DNA of 64,000 nt, from NCBI GenBank assembly GCA_028753945.1, contig JAPNXP010000016.1:2760001-2824000 (forward strand), read 5' to 3'. This DNA comes from Hexactinellida sp. DTS-2022 (lineage: Eukaryota; Porifera; Hexactinellida). Position 1 is the first letter of the stretch, and each line of letters begins with the position of its first letter. Position numbers and translations under genes: made by a program. Below are positions 22,995-33,703 of this stretch, in pieces. Under the pieces are notes generated by a model. That model was not told where the DNA came from, did not search any database, and saw only the letters and a list, made by a program, of their open reading frames with translations.

Positions 22995-24827
22995 ATGAAT
23001 AAGTTCAACATATACGCAACTGTCTTCTTGTTTGTGTTCCTATTGAGTTTCTTACCGTTTCCGAGTGCGGGTGTTCCCATATCGTGTTCATCTAGTGGGG
23101 TCTTTGTTACGTGTAACATAAGGACAACTAACCAAACTTTAATACAGAATGAGATTGCATCGTCTTTAAATGCTGGAATTGCGAAGTTATGGATTACCGT
23201 TCTATCAGGAGGAGCGGGTCTTACATTGAACATTAGTTTACCTGACAGCATAATTGAGCTGAGAATAACCAATGTTGCCGACGGTGAATTATTTGTGGAA
23301 ACCTATACGGTTAGTAGCGATCTGCTTAAGTTGAATCTGATATCGAAACAGATAACAATAAAACAAGTTAACTTCTTCGCATTCTTCCCGAACTTGCAAC
23401 ACTTCGAGGCTAATAGCTTGCGCACTGATTTCTTTCCATTTTTCACACAAAATAAACAACTTACGATAATCTATGTGTCTAAGTCACAGATAGAAGATGT
23501 GTCGAGTCGAGTTATTAACCACACAATATTCGGAGGGCTGGATAAACTGAAGTACCTACAATGGAAATTTGGTGGCATAACTGGGGTAAAAGCAGGATCG
23601 TTTAAAGAACTAAGTGAGCTTACAAATCTGGAATTGATGGAAAATAGCATTCATGAGTTGGAATCTTGCACATTTGAGGGTTTAGGAAAAATAAATAGGA
23701 TATCACTTTCGGATAATAAATTAAGTTCCATGCATCCAAATGCTTTCATTGGCATAAATACCCTTAAACTTTTGATTTTAAGCAACAATCCATCCATGCC
23801 ATTATCCGCAATAACCGTATTGAAAAATCTAGAAAATCTTTATCTAGACAGGATCGAATCGATGCATCTTTTGCCTGAAATCATCCAGCAACTAAACAAG
23901 CTCAAATTTCTAATAATACAATATGTACAATATAATTGTACCTGCGATACCGAGTGGATTACAAAACTATCTCCCTTTGGTATTAACGTTTATACTACAA
24001 GTTCTACTTGCGTGAATGATACTCGTACAGTCGGCGATTCTTCCCTCTACAACAGCTGTGGAGCCCGTAGCTACCAATGCTTCAACAAATCCATTGAGTG
24101 TGTGGGAGAGAGCTGGAATAGAGTCGATACTGTAGATGGTTGTGAGTGCGTTTATCCGAATGTTTCATACTCCGTCAGTGAAATATGTAGCGACATCAAT
24201 GAGTGTGAGGACAGTGCCATTTGTCAGGGGAACTGCACTAACACGCCAGGTTCCTATAAGTGCTCATGTCTAGAAGGTTACTATAATGCGAATGACACTC
24301 TTTGTAGCGACATCGATGAATGCCTTCTCACCAACGGAAACTGTACGCACAACTGTAGCAACGCAATAGGGTCATATGAATGTTCGTGTCTCCCTGGTTA
24401 CGTTAAGAATGCATCAACAGAATGCTATCTCCCGGATCCCTGTAGCGTCAATAACGGTGGCTGTCACCACAACTGTACAGATACCATATATGGTCATGCT
24501 TGTACCTGCATAGATGGTTTTAAAGTGTCGCCTTCGAACTTCAGCCATTGTGATATCGATCTTATTGCTGGGACAGGAGAGCTGAATGTAAACTTGAAAG
24601 AATCTGCTATATTTGTCCTGTTATTCGTATGTTTTCTATTCCTTATCACCATTATCTCCCTATTCATTCTTATAATGTTTGTATTTTTGTATTTTAGGAT
24701 GGAAATACAAAACCTGAAATCCACTCTCTCTCCCAACAAGCTCTCTATGGCAGAAATGGATAGGAACAAGCAGAGAGAAGCTACTGTCATTGAAAATCCT
24801 AATTCTGACCCAGTTCCTGAAAACTGA
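22995..24827 (+). CDS. LRR-EGF transmembrane receptor 3
   Basis: Intronless, 610 residues, starting at the conserved MNKFNI ATG; the in-frame TTG at 22953 lies only a few bases after the TATA box and is unlikely. Signal peptide (VFLFVFLLSFLPFPSAG); diverged N-terminal ectodomain; LRRs (GSFKELSELTNLELMENSI, HPNAFIGINTLKLL); LRRCT (YNCTCDTEWITKL); Cys-rich linker; three EGF repeats, the last NNGGCHHNCTDTIYGHACTC; a membrane span rich in F, L and I; and a tail ending IENPNSDPVPEN. The EGF-to-tail half is nearly identical in DNA to receptor 2. Here the segment spanning the receptor 2 frameshift is intact, which is the main evidence that copy 2 is broken. Confidence 0.87.
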   Translation: MNKFNIYATVFLFVFLLSFLPFPSAGVPISCSSSGVFVTCNIRTTNQTLIQNEIASSLNAGIAKLWITVLSGGAGLTLNISLPDSIIELRITNVADGELFVETYTVSSDLLKLNLISKQITIKQVNFFAFFPNLQHFEANSLRTDFFPFFTQNKQLTIIYVSKSQIEDVSSRVINHTIFGGLDKLKYLQWKFGGITGVKAGSFKELSELTNLELMENSIHELESCTFEGLGKINRISLSDNKLSSMHPNAFIGINTLKLLILSNNPSMPLSAITVLKNLENLYLDRIESMHLLPEIIQQLNKLKFLIIQYVQYNCTCDTEWITKLSPFGINVYTTSSTCVNDTRTVGDSSLYNSCGARSYQCFNKSIECVGESWNRVDTVDGCECVYPNVSYSVSEICSDINECEDSAICQGNCTNTPGSYKCSCLEGYYNANDTLCSDIDECLLTNGNCTHNCSNAIGSYECSCLPGYVKNASTECYLPDPCSVNNGGCHHNCTDTIYGHACTCIDGFKVSPSNFSHCDIDLIAGTGELNVNLKESAIFVLLFVCFLFLITIISLFILIMFVFLYFRMEIQNLKSTLSPNKLSMAEMDRNKQREATVIENPNSDPVPEN

Positions 24828-25850
24828 GGGAACAGCGAGAAATAAGGAGCGAAATTGAACTTTCAATAAGTTATAGGTTTACACTAAATAGTTTCAGTTT
24901 CCACCCCCCTTTTTAGTTATTTACCTAAGTGTGTGTGTGTATTTACTCCCATTTACTCCTATTTACTAATCTATTCCTTTTCATTATGTTTGCTGTATTT
25001 CTTCATTCAATTAAACTATATCTCATTAGTGTATCAATATAATGAGCCATTTGCACACAAATAGATTTAACGGCCGCTTCGCAGACTTAACTTCCTCAAA
25101 AAATAATTCATAATAAATATATTATACCTGTGACTTCTAAATTACACATACTTCACTTCACTTCAGTATCTAGTTATTATGCAGCCAGGATAAGTCAGCT
25201 CAACTACAAACATTTTAATAATTCGCTGCGTTACACTCCTCGCTATGCCATTTATTAAGCATAAGATAACTGGCTTTTTAGATTGCGTATTAATAATACG
25301 AGCCTTTCGGTCTCGTCGCTTCGCGGCCTTTCCCTCCCCAAAACCAATAACATTAATAATGAGTTCACCTGTGGCTAGTGAATTACACACTATTAATTAA
25401 TAACGCGCCTAAATTCATTTTGGTTGTGATTTGTTACTGAAATTTGTTTGGGAAATATTGTGTTATGTAAGTTATTCTCATTACTCAATACATAGTTATT
25501 AATTATTAGTTAATTAATAGCTGAATAATTCTTAAGGGTAGCTCGTTCAGCTATATTAAAAGGTTAGCTTGTTAGCTCAAATAAATTGAGACTTGTGTTG
25601 GTAAATTATACGCAATTATTTATTTAAATAAATTGTATTGCAAAGTAATTTATTAATTCTGGATTTAATCTCTGCATAATAATAGTTCGCGGTATTATTC
25701 TCACCTTAGAATCATTATTATCCAGAGGTAAATCCAGGGTTGCAAAATATTTGAAACATTATACATCTCACTATAAACCATTTATTTTGCAGGAGCTGAA
25801 TCCTGGGTTAGTGAATTAATTAATTTAATTGATAAGCTAAATCATAGATG
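24828..25850. other. Intergenic: conserved 3' flank then GC-rich palindromic repeat
   Basis: 24828-25080 repeats the 3' flank of receptor 2. At 25160-25395 is a repeat containing CGAGCCTTTCGGTCTCGTCG and CTTCGCGGCCTTTCCCTCCC that returns inverted at 27145-27235 and in part at 31826-31872. The remainder is AT-rich with no gene. Confidence 0.6.
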
Positions 25851-26460
25851 AATAAATTACTTAATTTCGATGTTAATTATGAATATTCATTAATTTGTTT
25901 ATCTATTTGTGTTAACAACAACAACAACAAATATTCATATTATAAATGTGTAAGTGCGAAATTTGTGTTCAGCATACTTGTTTACCAATTGAAACCATTG
26001 AAAGTTAGTCTCTATCTCATATATAAATGCGGTTTCTATTCCTCCATCACTTTAAAACAATTCGGACAAATAAACAAACAACAAACGACTTATAATTAAT
26101 AAGATATATCTTATATGTAGACCGTCTATTTCTAGACCAGGTTTTTTTACATGTACATTGGTATTACCCATAAAAAGCAGGGCAAGTGGTCTACAGATTT
26201 TATAGACGGTCTATAAATTTTTGGCTTATTTGTATGGGCTTTTATAGACCGTCTACATATAAGGATGCTCAATTAATAATTAAACGGACACAACGTTTTT
26301 TGTTTGTCCGGATTGTATTAAAGTTATGGGAGAATAGAAACCGCATTTATAATTGAGATGGAAACTAACTTTCAATTGTTTCAATAGGTAAACAAGTATG
26401 CTGATTACGAATTTCGCATTTATAGATTCATATTATGAATATTTATTATCTTAGTTTATA
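25850..26460. repeat. Repeat K (two opposed copies) flanking a P11 element
   Basis: A reversed K copy (25850-26100; CAACAACAACAACAA, CATCACTTTAAAACAATTCG) and a forward K copy (26290-26460; TTTGTCCGGATTGTATTAAA) flank a P11 element at 26103-26268. Together they form a large imperfect palindrome. Confidence 0.7.
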
Positions 26461-27562
26461 AAATAGGTAATCAAATTAATGGAAAATTCGTGATGGCATT
26501 TTAATGTTCAGTTTAGTTTGTTTGAAATACAATTTAACTCCATAGAGTCTATCTGTTACTTAGCTAATTTGAGAATTCCAATCGACCTCATTGGTTGTTA
26601 TCGTAATACCTGGAGAGTTTGTCAATGTTATTGGTTGCAGTTGTTGGACTCTACAGCTGGTGAATTATCTTAGTTCCATTAACACATATTATTATTTTCC
26701 CGTTAACAAATTATAGATTATACCAGAGTTAGACACAGGTAATGCATTTTGTATTTATTATGACAATATGAGCGATAATTATGTAACTTATAATTTGTAT
26801 TCCTATTCTAGTGAACGAATTAGTTCTAATGAACTAAATTCTCTCTAATCATATGAAGGATCATTTAATTGTAAGTATACATACGTACTTAGAATTATTC
26901 TTTTCTTTGTCCAGAATTGATTGAGGAACTGGTAACAGACTTTACAGGAATATTATTGTATCTAGAAACAAATTTATATTTCTATGCAAAATTTCCACAT
27001 CTTTTCTCCAGAAGGTTAACAACATTGAATTATTCCTAGCTCTACGAGTCTGTGTGTAGTTGGACTGAGTCAGGCCTGTAGCCAGAAAGCGATACTATGT
27101 GGGCTGATAGTATATAGTAGTAGGTTGGTAACCGACTATATACTATTAAGTAATAGTGTGTAATTCACTACCACAGGTGAACTCATTATTAATGTTATTG
27201 GTTTGGGGAGGGAAAGGCCGCGAAGCGAACCGTCAAACACTATCTATATTTACATATTTGACGGAAATGGACCCCCCGATCCAATTCTGTAGGGGATCCA
27301 TTTCCGTCAAAACAATATAGTCGGTTGGTAAAGCTCAATGGACTCAGGGGCATGGCTTGCATGTCCTGACCACTTTATGACCGCTGGCCTAGTATTATGA
27401 AACACTATGTATTTTCAAAAGAGTTCAATGGACATTAATTAAGAAGACTTCATCAATTAGATAGACATTATCAGCTACATCAATTAGTATAAATAGACTG
27501 TGCATAATAGAAAGATTTTCTGAGGCTGAAATATTATTGATTGAAAATAAATTCATCTAACC
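26461..27562. other. Repeat-rich spacer with a perfect hairpin
   Basis: 26510-26720 is another copy of the ACCTCATTGGTTGTTATCG repeat. At 27258-27312 an inverted repeat pairs TTTGACGGAAATGGA with TCCATTTCCGTCAAA around a 20-odd base loop. 27145-27235 is the inverted copy of the 25.3 kb GC-rich repeat. No gene seen. Confidence 0.6.
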
Positions 27563-27674
27563 CAGGCGTGTCAAACTGGTGGCCCGAAATCCATTAAAAT
27601 ATCTGGAATATGGCCCGAGTAAGGGCTGGGGTTATGAAATTGGCCCACTATTCGAATCGAGTTTGACACACCTG
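27563..27674. mobile_element. hAT-type MITE (112 bp)
   Basis: TIRs CAGGCGTGTCAAACT and AGTTTGACACACCTG, a perfect 8-bp duplication ATCTAACC at 27555-27562 and 27675-27682, and internal GGCCCG/GGCCC motifs. The CAGGGGTGTCAAACTC-like end is a widespread hAT terminus. It is inserted within a copy of the 30.9-32.3 kb repeat. Confidence 0.92.
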
Positions 27675-27682
27675 ATCTAACC

Positions 27683-28610
27683 AATCAATTATTTGTCTAT
27701 TCTATTGCATGTTTTTCTTTTGGTATTATTTCAATGAATCAGAAGGGGGTAAGGCCGCGTGGCGGCCGTTAACTTGAGGTGCGTAGCACCAATCTGTCGC
27801 AAAGCGACCGATACCGAAGGGTTCGTATTATTAAATCTCGATTGTTGTGTGTGTGTGTTTGTCCGGATTGTATTAAAGTGATGGGGGAATAGAAATCGCA
27901 TTTATATATGAGATAGAAACTAACTTTCAAATGATATAATATGTAAATTAGTATGTTAATCACGGACCTCGCAATTAAAAATTTATAATGTGAATAATTA
28001 TTGTTGTTGTTTACAAAATAGATAACAAATTACTCAAAATCAATCAGAAAGTTAGCTTTCAACGGATATTATAGGTAAACAAATATGCTGAACACTAATT
28101 TCGCACTCATAAATATTAATATGTAAAACAAGATAATACTATGGAATGGCATAAAGGGATGTACCTAAAGTATAACGTCCCTTTCTACCATTTCCACTGT
28201 AGAAAGGGTGAGGAGTAAGGCCGAAGAGTTGGCCGTTAACTTGAGGTGCATAGCACCGATCCACAGGTGACAGGTTTAATTTATTTGTTATGAATTGTTT
28301 TAGAGAACGGTAGGTCCGAGATGCGGCCATTAAATGTATTTTGTTAGAGAGTGATCCGTAACGAAGCGACCGATATCGAAGGGCTCGCTATATTGATAAA
28401 CTAATGAAATATATTCTTTAATTTAATGAAGAAATACTGCAAACATAGGAATAGATGAGTAAATAGGAGTAAATAGGGGCAAATAGGAGTAAATACACAC
28501 ACACTTAGGAAATTAACTGAAAAACGGGGTGGAAACTGGAACTATTTAGTAAACCTATAACTTATTATTTTTGAAAAGTTCAATTTCGCTCCTTATTTCT
28601 CGCTGTTCCC
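27683..28610. other. Intergenic: repeat K and receptor 3' flank
   Basis: A K copy at 27842-28090, GC-rich palindromic pieces (GAAGCGACCGATATCGAAGG) around 27750-27830 and 28200-28390, and, from about 28400, the reversed conserved 3' flank of the LRR-EGF gene on the minus strand. Confidence 0.6.
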
Positions 28611-30560
28611 TCAGTTATCAGGAACTGGGTCAGAATTAGGATTTTCAATGACAGTAGCTTCTCTCTGCTTGTTCCTATCCATTTCTGCCATAGAGAGCTT
28701 GTTGGGAGAGCGAGTGGATTTCAGCTTTTGTATTTCCATCCTAAAATACAAAAATACAAACATTATAAGAACGAACAGAAAAATTATGGTGACAAGCAGC
28801 AGAAAACATACGAATAGGAGTACAAATAAAGCGGATTCTTTCGAGTTTACATTCAGCTCTCCTGTCCCAGCAATAAGATCGATATCACAATGGCTGAAGT
28901 TAAAAGGCGACACTTTAAAACCATCTATGCAGGTACAAGCATGACCATATATGGTATCTAAACAGGTGTGTTGACAGCCACCGTTGTTGACGCTACAGAG
29001 ATCCGGGAGAAAGCAGTCTGTTGATGCATTCTTAACGTAACCAGGGAGACACGTACATTCGTATGAACCAATTGCGTTGTTACAGTTGTGCGTACAGTTT
29101 CCGTTGGTGAGAAGGCATTCATTGATGTCGACACAGTCATAGAAATTCTGCTGTTGGTACCCGGTTAGACATGAACATTCATATGAACCGATTGCGTTAC
29201 TACAGTTGTGCGTACAGTTTCCGTTGGTGAGAAGACATTCATCGATGTCGACACAGTCAGAGAAATTATGTTGTTGGTACCCGATTAGACATGAACATTC
29301 ATATGAACCGATTGCGTTACTACAGTTGTGCGTACAGTTTCCATTGGACAGAAGGCATTCATTGATGTCGTTACATATTTCACTGACGTTATATGATTCT
29401 TCCGGATAAACGCACTCACAACCTCCTACAGTATCGACTCTATTCCAGCTCTCTCCCACGCACTCAATGGATTTGTTGAAGCATTGGTAGCTACGGGCTC
29501 CACAGCTATTGTAGAGGGAAGCATCGGTAACCTTACGACCATCATTCACACAAGTAGAACCTGTAGTATATAGGGAAATTCCAAAAGAAGGCAGTTTGCT
29601 AATCCATTTGGTATCGCAGGTACAGTTGAATTGTACGGTGTCCAAATCTAGATGAGTCAGCTTTGTTAGTTGCTGCAAGATTTCAGGCATAATTTGCGTC
29701 GAGTTAATCTTGCCAATGTACAGTGATTCCAAATTCTTCAGTTTAGTTATAGTGGATAATTGCAGGTATGGACTGTCGTACATGTTCAAAGTATAAACTT
29801 TGTTTAATCCGATGAATGCATTTGGATGCACGATACTGATCACATCACTCCCGATTTGCAATACTCCTAGGTTTTCTAAACCTTCAAATACGCAGGATTC
29901 CAACTCTTGAAAATTATTTCCGTATAATTTCAGTGTTTCGAGCTTACTTAAATCTTTAAACGACCCAGCTTTTACCGAAGTTATGCCTGAATACGTCCAT
30001 CGTATATACTCTAGGTTATACATACCTCCGAATGTTGTGTGGTTAATGACTCGACTCGGTACATCGTTTATAATTGCGCTATAAACATAGATTTTTGTAA
30101 GTTGATTATTTTGTGTGAAAATAGGAAAGAAATCGTAGCCAATTGCATCTTCTGCCCTGATATTTTGCAAGTTTGGGAAGAATGCGAAAAAATTCCTTTG
30201 CTTAATGTTTATGGTACTACCTTCCAACAGCATCATTATCACACCGCTATTCACTGTATATGTTTCTATGGAAATGGGAGCCTCCGATTTATCTAATACT
30301 TCCAAGTGAGTTATGTAGTCAGGTAAACTAATGTTCAATATTACTCCCTGCCCACCTGATAAAACATCAATTTCTAACCTCGCATATCCATCCAGTGATG
30401 ATTCGATCGTTTCTTGTATCAAAGTTGAATTTGTTGTCCTTATTTCACACAAAAGCCACACATCTTCAGGTGAACATGTTACGGAACTATTCACAATCGA
30501 AAAAGCTGAGCAACTCAATACTAGCACAAAGAGGACTGTTGAATTTGTAATATTCATCAT
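28611..30560 (-). CDS. LRR-EGF transmembrane receptor 4
   Basis: Intronless, 649 residues, starting MMNITN with a signal peptide (FVLVLSCSAFSIVNS). It has the most diverged N-terminal and LRR region of the family (GSFKDLSKLETLKLYGNN, PYLQLSTITKLKNL), then LRRCT (FNCTCDTKWISKL) and the shared Cys-rich linker. It lacks the ECEDSAICQ-type EGF. Three near-identical ECLLTNGNCTHNC EGFs and one NNGGCQHTC EGF follow, then membrane span and tail ending NSDPVPDN. The three repeated EGF units differ by only a few bases, so repeat number has changed recently by duplication or unequal exchange. A TATAAATA box lies at 30589-30596. Convergent with receptor 3. Confidence 0.87.
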   Translation of the reverse strand: MMNITNSTVLFVLVLSCSAFSIVNSSVTCSPEDVWLLCEIRTTNSTLIQETIESSLDGYARLEIDVLSGGQGVILNISLPDYITHLEVLDKSEAPISIETYTVNSGVIMMLLEGSTINIKQRNFFAFFPNLQNIRAEDAIGYDFFPIFTQNNQLTKIYVYSAIINDVPSRVINHTTFGGMYNLEYIRWTYSGITSVKAGSFKDLSKLETLKLYGNNFQELESCVFEGLENLGVLQIGSDVISIVHPNAFIGLNKVYTLNMYDSPYLQLSTITKLKNLESLYIGKINSTQIMPEILQQLTKLTHLDLDTVQFNCTCDTKWISKLPSFGISLYTTGSTCVNDGRKVTDASLYNSCGARSYQCFNKSIECVGESWNRVDTVGGCECVYPEESYNVSEICNDINECLLSNGNCTHNCSNAIGSYECSCLIGYQQHNFSDCVDIDECLLTNGNCTHNCSNAIGSYECSCLTGYQQQNFYDCVDINECLLTNGNCTHNCNNAIGSYECTCLPGYVKNASTDCFLPDLCSVNNGGCQHTCLDTIYGHACTCIDGFKVSPFNFSHCDIDLIAGTGELNVNSKESALFVLLFVCFLLLVTIIFLFVLIMFVFLYFRMEIQKLKSTRSPNKLSMAEMDRNKQREATVIENPNSDPVPDN

Positions 30561-30850
30561 TACTGTGTGTCGAAAGTAATCCTAATCGTATTTATACTCG
30601 AGGATTGAATATACAGTATATTCCGCTTAATAGAGCCAACGGATAAGATATTTCTCGGCATAATCTGGTCAAACTAACTGGATAACTCTAATAATAATTT
30701 GACCCATAATAAGAATGTTACACAATGTAATTTGTTTGGGAAATTCAAATACTCTCATTAGTAGCTCAATAAATTTCAGTTGCACAATATAGGATAGCTC
30801 GAATCCAAATAATACTAAAAGAAAAACATGCAATAGAATAGACAATTATT
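30561..30850. other. Upstream spacer with P2 fragment
   Basis: Promoter-side spacer of receptor 4. From about 30612 it has the partial P2 end CAGTATATTCCGCTTAATAG. No gene. Confidence 0.5.
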
Positions 30851-32285
30851 GATTGGTTAAATGAATTTATTTTCACTCAATCAGATTACAGCCTCAGAAA
30901 ATCTTTCTATTATGCACAGTCTATTTATACTAATTGATGAAGTCTTCTTGATGAATTGATGAAGTCTACTAACAAACCCTCGAATTTAATTGGCTAACAT
31001 ATTTTGTCACCTTCAAATGTAAATATTTCTCTTCAAAAACCAATAGATCGTGTCGCAGTACAAAATTACCCCTGTATACAAATTTTCAGCTTTCAGGCAC
31101 TCGTAGTCTTTCCAATTAATTCTGGACAAACACATAAACAAACACACAAACAGACAACAATTTCGCTTTTATTATACGAGTCCTTCGGTCTCGGTCGCTT
31201 TGCGACGGTTCGGCGCTTCACGCCTCAATTGACGACCGCTGCGCGGCCTTACTACTCCTTGAAACTAATCATTTATAATTATGCATCTCTGTGGTGTATT
31301 AAATATATTCCTCATAACTCAATAAATTTCAGTTGCACGATAAGAAAGCTCGAATCAAAATAATACTAAAAGAAAAACAGGCAATAGAATAGACAAATGA
31401 TTGATTGGTTAAAAGAATTAATTTTCAATCAATCAAATTGGAGCCTCAGAAAATATTTCTATTATGCACAATCTATTTATACTAATTGATGAAATCTGCT
31501 AATCCATACTAACAAACCCTCGAATTTAATTGGCTAACATATTTTGTCACCTTCAAATGTGAATATTTCTCTTCAAAAACCAATAGATCGTTGTCACAGT
31601 ACAAAATTACCCCTGTATACAAATTTTCAGCTTTCTGGGACTCGTAGTCTTTCCAATTAATTCTGGACAAACAAACAAACAAACACACAAACAAACACAC
31701 AACAATTCCTCTTTTTATATACGAGCCCTTCGGTCTCGGTCGCTTCGCGACGGATCACTCTCTCACAAAAGTCGCTTCGCGACTTTTGTTTGTTCGTATT
31801 AGGCACTACGCGTTACAATTATCGGCCGCTTCGCGGCCTTTCCCTCCCTAAAAGCAATCACATTAATAATGAGTTTTAATAGCTCAATAAATTTCAGTTG
31901 CACGATAAGAAAGCTCGAATCAAAATAATACTAAACGAAAAACAGGCAATTGAATAGACAAATGATTGATTGGTTAAATGAATTTATTTTCAATCAATCA
32001 AATTGCAGCCTCAGAAAATATTTCTATTATGCACAATCTATTTATACTAATTGATGAAATCTGCTAATCCATACTAACAAACCCTCGAATTTAATTGGCT
32101 AACATATTTTGTCACCTTCAAATGTGAATATTTCTCTTCAAAAACCAATAGATCGTTGTCGCAGTATAAAATTACCCCTGTATAAAAACTTTCAGCATTC
32201 TGGGACTCGTAGTCTTTCCAATTAATTCTGGACAAACAAACAAACACACACACAAACAAACACACAACAATTCCTCTTTTTATAT
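30850..32285. repeat. Three tandem copies of a ~500-bp repeat
   Basis: Copies at about 30.85-31.16, 31.36-31.70 and 31.90-32.28 kb share AGAAAAACAGGCAATAGAAT, GCCTCAGAAAATATTTCTAT, CAATAGATCGTTGTCGCAG-like and TCCAATTAATTCTGGACAAA, each ending in a (CAAA)n/(CACA)n tract. GC-rich hairpin pieces lie between them, including AAAAGTCGC-TTC-GCGACTTTT near 31768. Single copies are at 12.0-12.34, 27.48-27.70 (interrupted) and 33.96-34.09 kb. Confidence 0.8.
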
Positions 32286-33030
32286 ATAGATAGATAGATA
32301 AACAAAATTGTTTTAATAAATTATTACTCAGAAGTTGCTGTTCTTAATTTCTTAATATATTAAATTACTCAATATTGCATAATAAGGAATTCAATGAAGA
32401 CAAGCTAAAAGTATATTGCCGCAAAAAAACATATATTTCAAGTTAACTCAGTGAGACTGTAGATGCCTCTTAAAACTCCTTATTCTGGATGTTTGGGTAA
32501 CTCCTAGGTGACATACAAAATTTTGTTTTGAAATAGTATTTAACTCCACAGATTCTTTTACTTAGGTAATTTGAGAATACCAATCTACCTCATTGGTTGT
32601 TATCGTAATACCTGGAGAGTTTGGTAATGTTATTGGTTGCAGTTGATAGACTCTACAGCTGGTGAATTATCATAGTTCCAATAACACATATTCTTACTTC
32701 CAGTTAACAAGTTATAGGTTAACCAGCATAGACACAGTTAATGCATTTTGTAATTATTATGACAATATGAGTATTATAATTCCTGATTAATTGAACGAAT
32801 TAGTTCCAAAGAACTAAATTCTCATTAATAATACGAAGGAACATTGAAAGATGAATTGTTATTCAAAGTAATTGAACTGGCTTGACTCTCGGTTCAAAAT
32901 TTCTTAGTTCTCGTTTTGAGTTTTATTAATGTAAGTATTTAGAAATGCATTAATCATCTAGGCATTTAGAAAATTATCCAAATGAGTGATGAATGTATAA
33001 ATATGGGAGTTATAGATTTACACAAAATCA
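32286..33030. repeat. Left part of the 32.5-33.8 kb segmental duplicate
   Basis: (TAGA)n at 32286-32300, AT-rich sequence, then from about 32535 near-identity to 21815 onwards. No gene. Confidence 0.65.
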
Positions 33031-33039
33031 TCAAATATA

Positions 33040-33290
33040 AATTGACTATTGATCAAAGATAATATCATGATCTTCAATAAACTTTCAATTAGATTCTATT
33101 ATGAATATCTACAAAATGAAAGAAAATATCCCGTTTGTATTCCTATTGAGTTATTAAGCATTTTCGAGTGTGAACAGTTCCCTAACGAGTTCCTATAGTG
33201 GGACAGTCTTCTTTGTAACATAGCGACCGTTCTTTAATACAAGAAATGATCGCTTCGTCTTTTGTGGACTTCTTTTGTAGTTTTTTAAAG
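33040..33290 (+). pseudogene. LRR-EGF receptor relic (promoter and signal-peptide region)
   Basis: TATAAATTGACTATTGATC (33044) resembles the family promoter. From about 33130 to 33285 the sequence follows the first 50 codons of the LRR-EGF genes (TGTATTCCTATTGAGTT, GCATTTTCGAGTGTGAACAG, ATCGCTTCGTCTTTTGT). In-frame stops and small indels interrupt it, and unrelated sequence follows. A promoter-plus-N-terminus relic. Confidence 0.75.
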
Positions 33291-33703
33291 GGCAACATCA
33301 GTGCCGTATTTGGGGTATTATTCAGCTTATATACTTTGCTATTAGAGAAACTGAACTATTTCTCATATAACCTAAAGTCACTTGTTAATAGAGGAATTTT
33401 GTATTCAAACAACAACAAAATTACCAAATTTGTATCCCAATTTGTATCCACTAACTTTAGATATTTTTGGTCATTATTTACTACCTCAATTGTTTATTGT
33501 TGTTATTTATTAAATAATTATGTGAACATACTTTGGCTATAATATACAATACATATTATCTATGAATAAAATACAAATTATAAATTATCTCACAAATACA
33601 AACTATCAAAATAACCGAATAATTACACAATAATAAATCGATGTAAATTCCTTCCTTATAACATAATTAATATAGGGGGGGACACACGTATACATATATA
33701 TAC

